Source: Phragmites australis (lineage: Eukaryota > Streptophyta > Magnoliopsida > Poales > Poaceae). From it: a DNA stretch of 64,000 nucleotides. The stretch covers positions 18,321,501-18,385,500 of the forward strand of contig NC_084928.1 in the NCBI RefSeq assembly GCF_958298935.1, given 5' to 3'. Positions 10,560-22,789 of this stretch are shown here, in pieces. Position 1 is the first letter of the stretch, and every line of letters starts with the position of its first letter. The translations under genes were made by a program, and so were the position numbers. The notes beneath the pieces are model-generated. The model was not told the origin of the DNA. It was given only the letters and a program-made list of their open reading frames with translations, and searched no databases.

Positions 10560-11424
10560 TATATCATTATTGTAAATCCAAATTCATAACATCTAGAAAA
10601 TTTTGCGATCACCAACAAATAAATTACCTCGTCATCTCCTACCGGCAATTGACCCGAGTTGGAGGAGCCGCATTTTGTATCCTTTCGCGTACGCTTCCTA
10701 TGAGTATTTTTTGGTGTCATCCCTAGAAATTTTCTTTATTATTAAACCCTTTTGTAGGACTAATTAAGTAAAAATAAAAAAATTATCATACATAAAGTTT
10801 ATATATTGGATCTTGCTACATACCTAAATATCATGGAGAAATTTTCTAATTCATTAAAAATTAAAATAAATACGCTCATACCTAAAGTTTTCATATAGGA
10901 GCATGCTAATTAATTAAAATATAAAAATATAATTGGAGCTTGCAACATACCTAAATATCATGGCTAATTTTTCTAATTTGTTATAAATCAAAAATAAATA
11001 TGCTCATACCTAGTTCTATATAGGAGCCTGCTAAATTAATTAAAAAATAAATATGCTCGGACCTATAGCTAATGTAAATCAATAATAAAGACACTTTCCA
11101 CCATAAGCTACTAATTGAAGCTTACGTATAATAAATGAGATATAATTGCATCTACATTGTCTTAAAACATCATGGCCATAGGTTCATCTCCATCTTTTCA
11201 AAATCTAGAGCAATTTAGCAAGTAAAATTCAACTAGAAATGAATTGGAGATGAAATTACATACCTTGGAACACCTAGGGCATGAGGATTCCTTAAAATTT
11301 TGAATCCACTAAGAACTTGGTGACCAAAAATGGCCGCCACCGAGCAAACAGACCTCCTCTCTGTTGTGTGCTCAGGCTTGGCGAAGGAGAGGGCAACTTT
11401 TATATAGTCGAGACATCCCTACCG
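10560..11424. other. 5' region of the CACTA TNP2 gene, no ORF
   Basis: AT-rich sequence with short repeats of the ATATGCTCATACCTA type, matching the words at 6962-7080. Any promoter of the minus-strand TNP2 gene would be here. A TATA-like word reading TATAAAAG on the minus strand lies near 11399. Nothing else was recognised. Confidence 0.4.
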
Positions 11425-11662
11425 GCTCATATAACAAGCCGGCAATGATGCCCTGCTATCATTGCCGGTCGGTGGATTAAACCAGCAGTGAAGATGGAGC
11501 AGGGCATCACTGTTGGCTCAAGCCAACAGCCGGTGATGCCCTTATCACTGTCAGTTCGTAAGCCACGATGACTGTATTTTTCCCGCGTGGCTTATGAACC
11601 GACAGTGATTCTCCATTACTACTGGCCCATTAGGAACCGACAGTGATGGGCTGATATATATA
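11425..11662. repeat. CACTA subterminal repeat block, right
   Basis: Opposed motifs of the ACCGGCTCAT / ACCGACAGTGAT type fill the last 240 bases before the terminus. The words differ slightly from the left block (more GACAGTGAT). Confidence 0.75.
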
Positions 11663-11683
11663 GGGGTTTATATAGTAGTGTTC
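11663..11683 (-). repeat. CACTA right terminal inverted repeat and TTC duplication
   Basis: 11663-11680 is the right terminus, ending TAGTG. 11681-11683 is the TTC target duplication matching 2220-2222. Confidence 0.85.
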
Positions 11684-12900
11684 ATAGACTTAGATGGAAC
11701 CCTATTTAACGTGAAAGCAACAATATCTAGAGCGTATCTCATAAAGAGAATGGAAGATCAAATTGGCTAATCATACACCGAACAATGTCCAACAAAGTAC
11801 AGTTCGTCCATTTAGACACCTATTTTATGGAGATGTGTTTTGCGGAGTCAACTGTGAAACAATTCCGCATTGCTTTAGATGACCATCAAATCATGGCTCA
11901 AGTATTCATCTGTATGATCCAATCACTGGAATGTAATTATCTTGCCAGTATGATTTTGTACCTCATTTTGAAACTCCTTGAACTTTTCAAAAGGTTCAGA
12001 TTTGTACGAGAACCACTTTTAGCTATAGAGCTCCTCAGCCCGCATACATTTGTATGTACAAGAGCTAATAACTTACTCGCCCTTTCTCCTAGACCAGTTA
12101 AATGCAACTTAGTCATCTTGCCAAGTAAACAAGATTCACACATGTCAAATGATTCAAAATCAAATGAATCTTGAAGACCATCTCTATGGAGCTTCTCCAT
12201 GTGTCTCTTATTCATATGACACGAGCAATAATACCAAATAAAAGTGGGGGCAATCAATGTTATAGACTCACATATCCTCAAAATCCATTAATTCACCAAT
12301 GGATCATGACTAGACCAAGTTGCTAGAAAGTTAAACAGCATTTGTCCACAATCTTCTACTTCCAAAACAGATTTTATGGTCATAGTCAAGTTAAGATAGG
12401 AATAGCAATTATTTCATTCAAAACTCCGAGGGTAATAATGAAGCTATAGTGCCAATTGGCCAGCAAAACAACCATTTGCTATATTGCCAATGCATATATC
12501 AACTTCACATTTTGCCAAAAACTCTAGTTTCATTCTAGTATCAACTACCCAAGAGTTACAAGAGAAGATGGCAAGATCCAAGTCTATATCATTGGTATCT
12601 AGGGCTAGAAGTCATACTTCATTTCCTTTTCTTGAGAACTTCCAACTATTCGCGGTTTTTCTTTGAACTATCATCGTATGATTATGGCTCTTTAAGTGTT
12701 ATGCCCCACTTTCTGAACAAGTCCACAAGCGAGGCTTTCATGATCAAGTATCTTTTAGCCAAGCTTGGTTCTCCACAAAGCAATATGCCCTCCAATCATA
12801 TTGAAGTCACATTCAATGTGAGGCAATGGACATAAAGCGAGTAATCATGGTATTTCTCATAAACTCCCTCAGTTACAAGATAGCATCTTTGAGCTATTTC
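11684..12900 (-). pseudogene. Ty1/copia pol 5' part: protease, GAG-pre-integrase, integrase start
   Basis: This is the other half of the copia element split by the CACTA. On the minus strand 12281-11937 encodes the GAG-pre-integrase zinc finger and linker (MNKRHMEKLHRDGLQDSFDF, CESCLLGKMTKLHL, then the LVHTNVCG start of the integrase core). Upstream, near 12580-12530, SCNSWVVDT is the remnant of the protease VDTG box, with the Gly replaced. Near the CACTA junction, VPSKSMKETPYEI runs straight into the sequence left of 2220. The integrase core between 11937 and 11684 is disrupted and appears shortened. Confidence 0.75.
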
Positions 12901-14446
12901 ATCAGGATAAGAACCTCTAGAATACATCCTTTGCATCATTGAGTGAGAATAATTCCCAATTCAATTTATGCAACACAACACTATGTTTGTGTGTAAGGGA
13001 AACTACTTCCAAAATCTACAACGAAATATATGCAACGCAACACTATGTTTGTGTGTATCCTTCAAGAAACAATTTACCAGAAGATACTCCCACTGTATGT
13101 TTCGAAACCATTTCCCTCTCAACGCCATACAATGGGACAAGATCCATATTCAACTAAGTTCTAGTGAGCTTTGGCATCACTACTAGAAACCTAGTGGTAT
13201 AGGTAAGCAACATTTTGCTAATCATATCATATATAACTCTTATTTGTTGCTCGGCACCCAACACCATGCCCCAAGCCCAAAACTGTTTTGATAGCTTGTT
13301 AAGTAAACCAACACTATACATGTAGATGTCCGATATCCACCCTAACTGGTTAAGGTAAATGATGACACCCTGCTTTGGTAGACCTACCAAACAATAAGCA
13401 AAACCTATATAGGTGAATCTATTGGAAGGGAATCAATTACTCTTATTTTTTCTGAGGGAAGCTATTCTATCATGATAATCATATCCATCACATATAAAAT
13501 ATGAAGGAACAGTATGACAAGAACATAGATAAATATCACAGGCAATCATATTAACTGTGACATAGTATGGCCCCTTCACATGGTGATCTCCATCGCCATG
13601 GTCCTATCCTCTGGATCATCATACTTCAAGTCTCCATGATCATGTACTAGACTACTACTTAATATCTAGCAACAAATTACATGAGAATATGAAGCATTAC
13701 AAGTCGGCACATAGGCCATTATACAATAACATGATAGCCTTGGCTGCAATTAACCATGCCATTCAAGACATGAAAATTACACACATGCATCACATACATA
13801 ATGAGGCCATACCAAACACAACATTCTCTACAAAACTGAGTTAAGCATAGAAATGAATTCTAATGTCATGACTTGTACATGTTATTATAACGATCTATGC
13901 GTGTATGCTATGCAATGGCAATCCCACTGGTCGGTCAGCGGGTGGGTGGTCGAGGGGGAGCCGCCCCCAGTGGGTTTTAGGGCAGCACCCTGAAAACCTC
14001 TTGTAAATACATAGATCATATCTATGATATCGCTATGAAAATCTCATCGAATTAATCATATCAAGTCGATTCTGAGTCATTCACAATGCATCAATTTCCA
14101 CTAGATCAATCATATTGATCATTGCATGAAATTTTTCAGAAATGATGACAACACACACAACCTCGATCTGTTGTTCTTCCAACCATGCAGCAGTGCACAC
14201 TGTTAGCCTCGATGGTGATTCTAGCCAGTAGGGGCAAGTCATACACGCGGCCAGGTGGGAGATTGAGCTAATCTTTTCTGTCATGTGATTCCATCAACTG
14301 ACACCTCATTCCAATCCCAATTTTGTCAAACTGTGCATCAACCGATCCATCACATGAACCGTTCACAAGAACAATAATAGATCCTATCTATTACTACCAC
14401 ATATCATCCATATGTGACCGATCTAGATCAAAAACTATGCATGTAG
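12901..14446 (-). other. Copia gag/leader region, heavily decayed
   Basis: This lies between the protease remnant and the PBS, where gag and the 5' leader should be. No frame longer than about 78 codons is present and no zinc knuckle was recognised. A short direct repeat (CAACACTATGTTTGTGTGTA, about 12972 and 13039) and a GC-rich hairpin-like word near 13930-13990 are the only visible structure. Confidence 0.45.
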
Positions 14447-14458
14447 GCTCTGATACCA
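14447..14458 (-). promoter_or_regulatory. Copia primer-binding site (initiator tRNA-Met)
   Basis: Read on the minus strand, TGGTATCAGAGCC follows the LTR end CCCCAACA by two bases. It is complementary to the 3' end of initiator tRNA-Met, the usual copia primer. Confidence 0.85.
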
Positions 14459-14459
14459 C

Positions 14460-15290
14460 TGTTGGGGAATGGGGTAGGCTACGCTAACACGAATCAAAAT
14501 TTCTCTACCGTGTTCAACCAGAAAACCATAAGAGTAGGGGATCATAGATCATTGCCACTAGAAGCACGGTGCAGCAAAAGAAGAGTTGGAGTAGATTGAT
14601 CCAACTTCATGCAAGTCCTTAACCAGCCCCGACCACAAGCACCACGTCCTCGACCAGCTCTGACCACAAGCATCGTATCCTCGACCAGCTTCATGACCAC
14701 ATAGAGGACGTAATCGATTACGTTGACCGCCTCATCGACCATGAATATGGAGCCTTTTCCACGTCCTGGATCATGATGCAGAATTAGTCAAACTCATCCT
14801 AGTGTCCTTATCATCGATCAACACCGCAACAATCACAGCAGTGCCTCCACGGTATCCACACATACAGGGATGGAATGTTGTGTGCCGGTGTGCTAGCACT
14901 ATACGCTCGACTAGGGTTTCACAGGGAGTTCGGGAAGAGGTGGCAGTCAGGGTTATGGTGGTGCAAAAAAACTCATGCGGCCACGGCTCCTGCCTCCTCT
15001 TATATAGAGTACGCTAATGGTCCTTTAATCACATTAAAGCCCATCATGACTCTAAACCCTATCATACATTCAATCATGTTAAATCTCATTTGCAGATCCA
15101 ATCTGCATACGCCTTGCCTTCTGATGAATTGTCCTCCGTAGTGTCCCAAGGCTCCATATATATAGGGGGCGTCGTACATCCTCTCGAGTCTTCTTTCCCG
15201 TTCTTGGAGAGAAACTTACCTATTTACGAGATATCCTGAGTGCCTACGAGCATTTTCCATTCATTCAGGGATCTCCTTCCCAGAGATGGA
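14460..15290 (-). repeat. Copia 5' LTR (outer edge uncertain)
   Basis: Its inner edge is TGTTGGGG at 14460 (LTR end CCCCAACA on the minus strand). A minus-strand TATA box (CTATATAAG) lies near 15000-15008, giving R-U5 of about 540 bases. The outer edge is not defined, and the U3 does not match the LTR sequence at 1-232. Confidence 0.55.
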
Positions 15291-15574
15291 GATATGCTAT
15301 GAGAATAATGGGAAACCCTATGGTATCCGAATGTGGTAGTTACCTAATAGTCATCGTCACCATCTTACCAAAAATACCCACCATGCCATTGATTATTGAG
15401 CCATTAAACAAAAATTACCTACCATGCCATTGGTTATCAATGTTATCATGGATGAGCAGATTATTAGTGCTAGAAATTCACACTTGTGTCTATGAATACA
15501 AAATAGCAACTCACGTGTTTCTCTATACTAAGGTATATATGCTAATAAGGAAACCTTGCAGCTTCATTAATCCA
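15291..15574. other. Unassigned sequence between copia LTR and gypsy end
   Basis: No family was recognised. It contains a short repeat of ACCATGCCATTG (15381 and 15422). The long plus-strand frame starting at 15299 is mostly composition up to about 15590, where gypsy pol sequence begins. Confidence 0.4.
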
Positions 15575-15967
15575 AGAAAAAGAAAAATAAGGAGTGATGA
15601 TAACATCACTCTTTCGGATATGTGCAACACTAATATTACTCCTCAAGACATACAAGTGCCAATTACAAGAGCACGTGCACAACAATTAAACCACAAGGTG
15701 AACACATTCCTCACTATTCATGTTTCCTTGGTCAATGATGGGATGCTACTAACTTCTTATAATATTTTGTTGCTTAGGAATATGGGAGAAGCACCACAAC
15801 TTCACTTAGATGTCACCCCTCGAAGGCCAAGTCAAACTGGACTCCGTGACGCTCTCAATTTGGACTCCAAGTTCAATTTGGAGTCTACGGACATTATTTC
15901 AATAAAACAAGTATATATCTCTCATACAGAGTCCAATAGGGGAGTTCTTGTACTTGGTGAAATATGA
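15575..15967 (+). pseudogene. Gypsy pol C-terminal tail (left copy)
   Basis: The plus-strand frame encodes the typical C-terminal tail of a grass gypsy polyprotein: an acidic start (SDDNITLSD), then PITRARAQQLNHKVNTFL, then LLLRNMGEAPQL and DVTPRRPS. The same tail recurs at 26730-27040 and, decayed, at 52120-52310. Finding a pol end before the first LTR copy implies either a tandem arrangement or a tail located within the LTR unit. Confidence 0.7.
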
Positions 15968-16273
15968 TGAGCTATTTCCAAGGGATCTAGTCTCAGCCCT
16001 AGATTCCATATCAATCAATTAGAATCGATGAATTAAGGTGTTGCATCATTGTTTTGGGCCGTGTCGGGCCTTGTAAGTGTTTTGGGATCCAAGCCCAAGT
16101 TGTCTGCATCATCCTTGGCCGCACAGAACCCTAGCTCGAACCCCATATATACTTAATAGCCACCGCTTTAGAATCTTTGTCTTTTTCTTAGATTATTCTA
16201 CCACTTTATAGTTTCATCACTTGTTCAGTTTGAGGAACCCCACTTTGTGAACTTTATCTATATTCACAATAAA

Positions 16274-16278
16274 ATTAC
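16274..16278. repeat. Target duplication ATTAC, left
   Basis: ATTAC here and at 20108-20112 flank the inserted LTR exactly. Confidence 0.85.
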
Positions 16279-19200
16279 TATCACACCCTGATTTTTCGAT
16301 TTCTCAAATTTCAAAAAAATTCTAAGATTATTGAATAGCTTCACCAGTAGAATAGGTTTAAAACCTATTCATAAACTATCGATCAATATAGGTTATTATT
16401 TCTTGTGCATTACATGTTGAGTTTTGCTATGAGCTAGGTAAATGCATTAGAGTTCTTTTTCTCTTTATTTCTCTTTGGTGTTTTGAGTGAAAATGGTTTC
16501 AGAAAGGTTCTTGTAAAACTCAATAGTGAATAAGTTAAGGATCTTAATGGTTAGCATTCCAAATTCTTGAATTCATCATCTATCCAATCAATAATCATAT
16601 CTAATCCTTCTCTAGTTCAATTCAAATTTCTCTGCAAAAGTTTCTTTTCTAAACCCTAGATATACCTAAAGTGTCTTTGGGCTCAATCTTAGCCAAGTCT
16701 TCTAGAGGGCCCAACAAAAAAGATCTACAAAATCTGTAAGTATTCACGGAGTCCTAAATATCCTCTTCTTCCCACATGGTTTTAGAGTTCAAGACGGCCT
16801 CAAATGCAAATCTTGACAATACCAATGTTGTAGGTCTCATCAAGAGCTTCGATAGGAACCTATAGACATACCCTTTTAGATAATAGAGCTAGAAGTTATG
16901 GCCCCTGAAATCAGTGTTGCGCAGATAAGTCTGAGTTCAAATAGTTTATCTTGTGGTGCATTTTTGCAACTCAAGATGGCGTTTTCAGACATTCCAATGA
17001 ATACAAAAGTTGTAGATCGTTTTGAGTAATACAATTTAGAGTCTAGAAATGTTCAATTTGGAGTCCAGATGATGGAGATATCATCCTTGGAATAGAGACC
17101 TACGAAAAAGAAAATCCTAACCGACTCGAACTCGAACCCGATTCATGTTCGGCTTGGACTCCACTTCAACTAGCTGCCCCTAGCCCTATAAATAGGTGTT
17201 GCACGCCCTCTCCTACCACTATTCCATACCCCCAAGCCCTAGACACCGCTGCTGCCCTATCCGTGACCGCCATTCACCGGAGCCGCCGCCGTCGCCCGTG
17301 ATGTGCTACGTCATCGTCTCTGCAAATCCTCCTTCCTCAACAATCAAAGCAAGGTGAGGACCCCTTCTTCTCCTCCCTTACTACTACTTTACCATCATCT
17401 AAATCCCTAGCCAAGCCCTAGCCCCAGCCATCGTGGATAGCTACGCTGTAGCCGATTGGCATCGATGTTCCTGACCAACTAGTACACCGTTTGCCATGCC
17501 CTTTCAGCAACGCAGGACCCATGATGTTCCCCACGCCCTCACCAACTAGGTCAGCCAGTAGAGAAGCCAAACCACCAAAATTAAGGTTGACATGCCCTTT
17601 GTCCGGTTTCTAGATGCGTTCTACGCGCGCACTGAATTTGCATTCGCATTCCTCGTCAATCCAAAAGCCGTATGGATGTTCCATCTACGTCACAACATGT
17701 CCCATGAAGTCTTCTATGTGACCCTAGGAGCCTTTCACCAGTTTTGTAGAGACACGACCGGAACGCTATTGCCAACCGCAGCATGTCGCAACCGTCACCC
17801 ATCTCATATATGTTGATTGTTCTTCCTCTCAGGGGATGATCTACCAAAACCGATGCCGTAGAATTGTGTTCCCAAGAAATATGAACTTCTATATTTAGAT
17901 GGTTTCTTAAATTTTATAGCCAATCTCGGGGAACATGAGCATCTTCGTTGCTGCATCTGTTCGTGGTCACCACCAAACCTAGCAGCAATCATCGTTGTTT
18001 TGCCGCTACCTCGGGTGATCCCTTCCAAAACCAACCATACCACTGAGTTAGAATTTCCGTGTTCTATGCCCTGCTTCCCTCATTTCGCTAAAACTCCATC
18101 AAAGTCCGACATCGATGTCAGTGGCTACGCACCTGATCACTATCTCCGACAAAACCTGAGCCACTACCGCTACACAGAGTCACTGGTAGTATCCTTAACC
18201 TAGAAGCGTAACCTCTGGCCATTTGATCCATCATGGATGGTTGAGACTAGATATCAGTATATCCCTTCTTTAATCCAAGACAGTACTAGCATAGCATGCC
18301 AAGTCAGCACCACATTATTCTCCATAGCCTAGTCAGCAAAGTCTGGTCTGCCCTACACTTCTTGAATCTTGCACAATAATGTTGTCAAGCCTGACACAGT
18401 GATTGTGTAATAAAGCCTAATCCCATAGGAAGATAGTTCTGGTAAATCAGCATTTTCTTTTTAGTCTAATCCATCTCCCAAAACTTGTTCTCTTTTCATC
18501 TTAACTCCGATTTAGGCGATTCTTGCGTCTAAATGTTTCTAAAATCATACCTATCCAACCATAGTATTTTTAAAGTGTTTTAATGATGTTTGGTATGTTT
18601 TTCTTTGTGTTTGTTTTGTGTTGTTTGTCGGTAGTTCCTGTGATTAGTTGACAGCATTCCAGAATAGTTCGATGGACTTCAAAGCCAAGGTTTTGTCAAC
18701 ACTGAGCAGCTTTGGGTAAAAGGCAAGTGTCCTTGATCATCTTGAACTTATGATTTCAACTGTTTTGTTTTACAAAATCGCATGTAGTGTCTGTCAATAT
18801 GATGGGTAGTCACCTATGTTAGGGTTTTCCCTATATTTGTCATTATCATCCCTTGGAACCTAGATGGTTTATACTTAGGTATCTTTGGTGGGTAGATTGC
18901 TTAGCCATGCTTTTGAGATACTGGGAAGTGTCGTAATCTTGACTAATAAAAATATACAACAATGGTGGTTAACTTGTTAATGGTTTAGCAACATGGATCC
19001 TTATGCCTTGAGCATAGGGATGTTGGTGATAGTGGTCATGGTTATGTGGTTGGTTTAGTGTTTGCTCAAGTGACCTAATTAAGGACCGGTTTGTAGAGCG
19101 ACAACCCGAGAAGTTCCATACAAACACAAGACTGATACAGGTAGGCTTAGCCAATTAATTAGGGTTTCTCTAGTGTTGTGTGGGCTAGATGGGAGGTGTG

Positions 19201-20107
19201 GATGAGGGAAGTTAATTCTCAGAAACCACAGGGCACAAGAGGGGGCTTCTAGATGGCAGCACCTGGCGGTAAAACATGGAATGTTGGTGACACATACTGG
19301 GAGGATTCTTTGTAAAGCCTTCGTAATGATCTCCTGGTAACACACTAGTGGCGTGTGTATAGTGCTTGGCCGGTATTGCAACATGGAGACTTTAGTCATT
19401 TGCTTGCAGGTGATGAAATCATGACTCATGGGAAAGTTGTACAACCTCTACAGAGTGTACAATCTGATATATTAGCCATGCTTGCGGTCATGAGAAACTT
19501 GTATCCTCACATGATTAGTTGGTTTTGGGTATGGGAATGGTTGTGGTTATGGTTATGCTTTTGGTTATATTACAGGAAGTACTATGTGGTTATGGTTTAC
19601 AAGGTGGGGAGCCTTGTAGGTTGGTTGGTTGGTTATATGGGGTATATTCACTTAACAATTGTTGAATTCTTTTGAATTACATTACCGTTTTCTTTACTTG
19701 CATTTACGCAAATATACCATGGGTCAGCCTATTTTTGTTGTAAGCCTACATATCTTTCCCGCACTTGCTGAGCACGTCATGTGCTCACACTTACTATTTT
19801 CCTTATGTCATACGACATGTGTGGTGCTACTTAGTGAATGAAGATGTTGAAGACTATCAAGACGAAGTTGTCTCGTTCTAGGTGCGTGTCTCCCAGTCGG
19901 TTGCCTACGGTGTTGTTGGGCACCAGTGCTTCTATTCTACTGCAGATATCTACATAGAAGACAATATATGTCAATTGCTATAAGAGTTAACATTTATTTA
20001 ATAAAAGTATTACTTTTGTTACTTCACATGTGACGTCCTTATGTGTGTTGAACATCCTAGGTACACATAAGTGCATCTAGTTTTGTCTATTAAAACCGGG
20101 TGTGACA
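16279..20107 (+). mobile_element. Solo LTR of a long-LTR gypsy element (Tekay/Del-like), 3,829 bp
   Basis: It starts TATCACACCCTGA (from TGTCACACCC, one change) and ends CCGGGTGTGACA, with ATTAC on both sides. A TATA box (CTATAAATAGG) lies at about 17188-17198, followed by a transcribed-type leader rich in CCGCC. No gag or pol is present between the ends. The frames inside (for example 17592-17816 and 19079-19444) match nothing recognised. Grass Tekay/Del chromoviruses have LTRs of this length and terminus, so a solo LTR formed by intra-element recombination is the simplest reading. A single long non-autonomous element is less likely. Confidence 0.75.
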
Positions 20108-20344
20108 ATTACATATGTCATCTTCTATTCTCTTGCTTGGGTTCTCGATTCGTATGCATGGATAAGCCTTCTTGGTGAGGTCAACCACGTTCAGCACGGT
20201 TGGTAACCACAGAGTAGTGGTGTAGTAGTTGTGACGGTTTTGATCTGTTCTGGTCAGAGCCTTTGGATCTTTAACGTTGAAGCTCCCCAAAATTGACTTA
20301 CCTTGACACCTTTTGGAAGATTGGTCTATAGTTCTATCAAGTGT

Positions 20345-21700
20345 CATCATAGATTTGGTTGCCCATTAGGTAATCTCATTGTCCCCCTTCACCTAGAGTT
20401 CCATCACCTAGAGTTCAGAGAATTGCCTCACAAAAGGATTGTATTCTTCGTCCTTCTGCTGTCCAAACTACTTTGTGCCTATTCCAATTTTTTATTTCGG
20501 TTTTGCGTTATTGAATTTAGTCCAAAGTCAGTGTCTTTGTTGCTGGTCTAGTCATTGTGTTCTAGTGTCTAGCGCCGAGTCCTTGCTATGGATTTTCTCT
20601 CGACTTGCCCTAGCTTGTGAAAGTGCTGATGTTTTGCAGCACCAATAATTCATCTATTTTGATTCCCCCAGTGCAATTAGGGCATTTTGTGCTATAGTAG
20701 AGTTTTTCTCACCAACCATGCTCCACCAGCTTCTCAATCTCCCTCGTGTCTTTATTCCTTAGACAAGCCACCAATCTGAAATTGAGTTGAATACAACATC
20801 AACCTCTAACTCGGATTCGACCACACATCCAAAACCTAATCTAATTCCATCTTTTTCTTGTTGCTCTTGGACATCCCATGCACTCACCATATCGAGCCCT
20901 ACCGGTCCAAGTCCGAGAGGAATTCCATATCTGAAACTGAATCAAGCCTAAGTTCAGAGAGAGAGAGAGAGAGAGAGAGAGTAATGTGCCCGTACGCTCC
21001 AGAAAAAGTTTGTGACCCACTCACCTCCCTGGACCTATAAAAAGTAGTAGAAGAAATTTGATCTTGATTCATATTTGCAATTAAGTAAGAAATAAGAAGC
21101 AAAGATTGCCAAAAGAAATAGTAAAAAAAATATTCGGTTTGCATTGCATCTTTTTGTTCCACCATGCTTGTGTCATATTTATGACTTGCTAGTTCTAGGA
21201 GCATGTTCAGGCCAGCAATTGTGACGAGTGCCGTGAACTTTTATTCAACTTTGCTAATCTGAATTCATTATTGCTATTTCTTGCTACGAAACATTTCCTA
21301 TCTGAGATCCACCTTCTCTTGACCAGAATAGGTTTCCCCTTGCAACCACCTCACTCACACCCAAAGTGTCACGAACTAGACACCGGTTGTGCCACTTACT
21401 GTGATTGGTAAGAACACTTTCAAGAGTGTGGTAAGATGCTTAAGACTATGTGTTTCCACTTCCACCACCTAGTAGTTGATAGGGATAATACATTTTGTTG
21501 TCTAATCTCACTGATAGGATGAACAGGATGGAGCCTCCCATTCCAGTGTAGCCCCTAGTACAACATGTTGTTCATGGCACCAATGGACCATGGAATAGTG
21601 TGCCACAAGTTGATATTTTTGCTTAACATTAGGAGTCTGTCATGGATGATGATATTGCGAGGCAAGAACATGATGCCTTTGCTGCCTAAGATGCATGCCA
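20345..21700 (+). other. Gypsy 5' leader, non-coding
   Basis: Sequence between the PBS-like site and gag. It holds an (AG)13 tract at 20956-20981 and a repeated CACCTAGAGTTC word (20389 and 20407). No stable frame was found. Confidence 0.5.
20956..20981. repeat. (AG)13 microsatellite
   Basis: Thirteen AG units in the gypsy leader. Confidence 0.9.
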
Positions 21701-21739
21701 AAGGACATGAATTAACTTCGACCATCAAGGTATAAGAGG

Positions 21740-22575
21740 TAATAACTTTTAGCAACTTAATGCACGTGTTAATGATGATACATATGCTAAAGTTAAGTTT
21801 ACCATACAATCTTTTGTGGGTGCTTATGGTACTAAAATACATATAGATTGGGAGATGATGGTAGAACAAAAATTTAATGCTCACTTAGTTTCTAAAGTAC
21901 ATAGAGTTAGGCAATCCACTAGTGAATTTAAAGACTTTGGCATCATTTGGTAGAATAGGGTATGCAACGATGGGTTATTAGCACCTACTACATAGGATGC
22001 TTTAAAGGTTGCTATACAGATTGTTCCACCTTCTTTTAAACATGACTTGTGTAAGAAATTGTAGCATTTAACTAAGACAATAGATCTATAGAAGAATATT
22101 ATCAGGAGCTACAAATTAGTATGTTGCGGTGTGATATTATTGAGGACGAAGAGGTTGCTATGGCTTGTTTTTATGGGGTTTAAGACATGAAATTTAGGAC
22201 ATTGTTGATTACAAAGAATATAATTATGTGTCTAGATTATTCCAACTTGCATGTTTAGTAGAAAAGGAATTGCAGGAATGACAACAGAGGCCAATGAACA
22301 ATTTTGGAAGCATGTCTACACCAAGATCAACACCGGGGCAAGTCAAAATAGAACCACCTTTTTCTACATGGTCTACTACCCTCTCCTCGAGTAGGGTGTG
22401 CTCAACAGCACCTCCGACATCGTCACAAGCACCAGAGGTAAGTAAATCTACTAGTGTGTAGGCCCCAACCAAGAGTTCTTCTTCGGTTGCTTCCACGAGC
22501 TGTTCAACTGGGATTGTTTGCGACTGTTTCAAGGGAATGGGCTACATCATGAAAAATTGCCCAAGTCAGTAAGCA
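21740..22575 (+). pseudogene. Ty3/gypsy gag, decayed
   Basis: Conserved pieces of a grass gypsy gag can be followed across stops: DDTYAKVKFTIQSFVGAYGTK, IDWEMMVEQKFNAHLV, VRQSTSEFKDFGIIW, then VPPSFKHDLCKKL, and a zinc-knuckle remnant near 22515-22560 (C-D-C-F-K-G-M-G-Y-I-M-K-N-C) in which the histidine is replaced by tyrosine. At least five in-frame stops are present. The capsid could not be made from this copy. Confidence 0.75.
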
Positions 22576-22789
22576 TATATTGCAACAAAAGATGGTGGTT
22601 ATGTACGTGATAGTGATGTTGAGGATGATTATGTTCTTGCAGGTGATGAGGACGAAAATGAGACGAATAGTGAAAGCGAGGAATATTGGGTGTTGTTGCC
22701 GAAAGATATATAGAACCATCATTGTACAGCGAGTGCTAAGTACTCAAATAGAGAAAGCGAAAAAGCTATAGCACCATAATTTATTTCAT

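Larger units (their letters stand above)
2223..11680 (-). mobile_element. CACTA (En/Spm) transposon, 9,458 bp, nested in copia
   Basis: The element is bounded by 18-bp inverted repeats (CACTACTGCAGAAACCCC at the left; CACTACTATATAAACCCC read inward from the right; 14 of 18 match) and a TTC duplication. Subterminal blocks of the CACTGCCGGCTC type lie inside both ends. Two minus-strand gene groups are recognisable: a Transposase_24-type gene with a small RNase H1-N ORF upstream (2870-5112), and a TNP2-type transposase (7291-10552). Both transposase genes are broken, so the copy is probably non-autonomous, although its ends look intact enough to be moved in trans. Removing the element and one TTC restores a continuous copia integrase frame, which fixes the insertion precisely. 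Confidence 0.93.
15800..20340 (+). repeat. Gypsy LTR copy 1, split by a solo LTR
   Basis: The LTR sequence runs to 16278, is interrupted by 16279-20107 and resumes at 20108. A TATA box (CCCATATATACTT) lies at about 16144-16156. The end near 20340 (TTCTATCAAG) is followed by a degenerate PBS-like TGTCATCATAGA. The flanks match 27040-27340, where the segment containing the TATA box has been deleted. The outer edge at about 15800 is an estimate. Confidence 0.6.

Noticed and set aside
12939..13186. Two overlapping 72-codon plus-strand ORFs
   Set aside because: They lie antisense to the decayed copia gag and are produced by a short direct repeat.
17592..17816. Possible gene inside the 3.8-kb LTR
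   Set aside because: Short frames on both strands, no motif, and it lies in the leader part of an LTR.
19079..19675. Overlapping 106- and 121-codon ORFs on both strands
   Set aside because: Each is the shadow of the other in low-complexity GGTT-rich LTR sequence.
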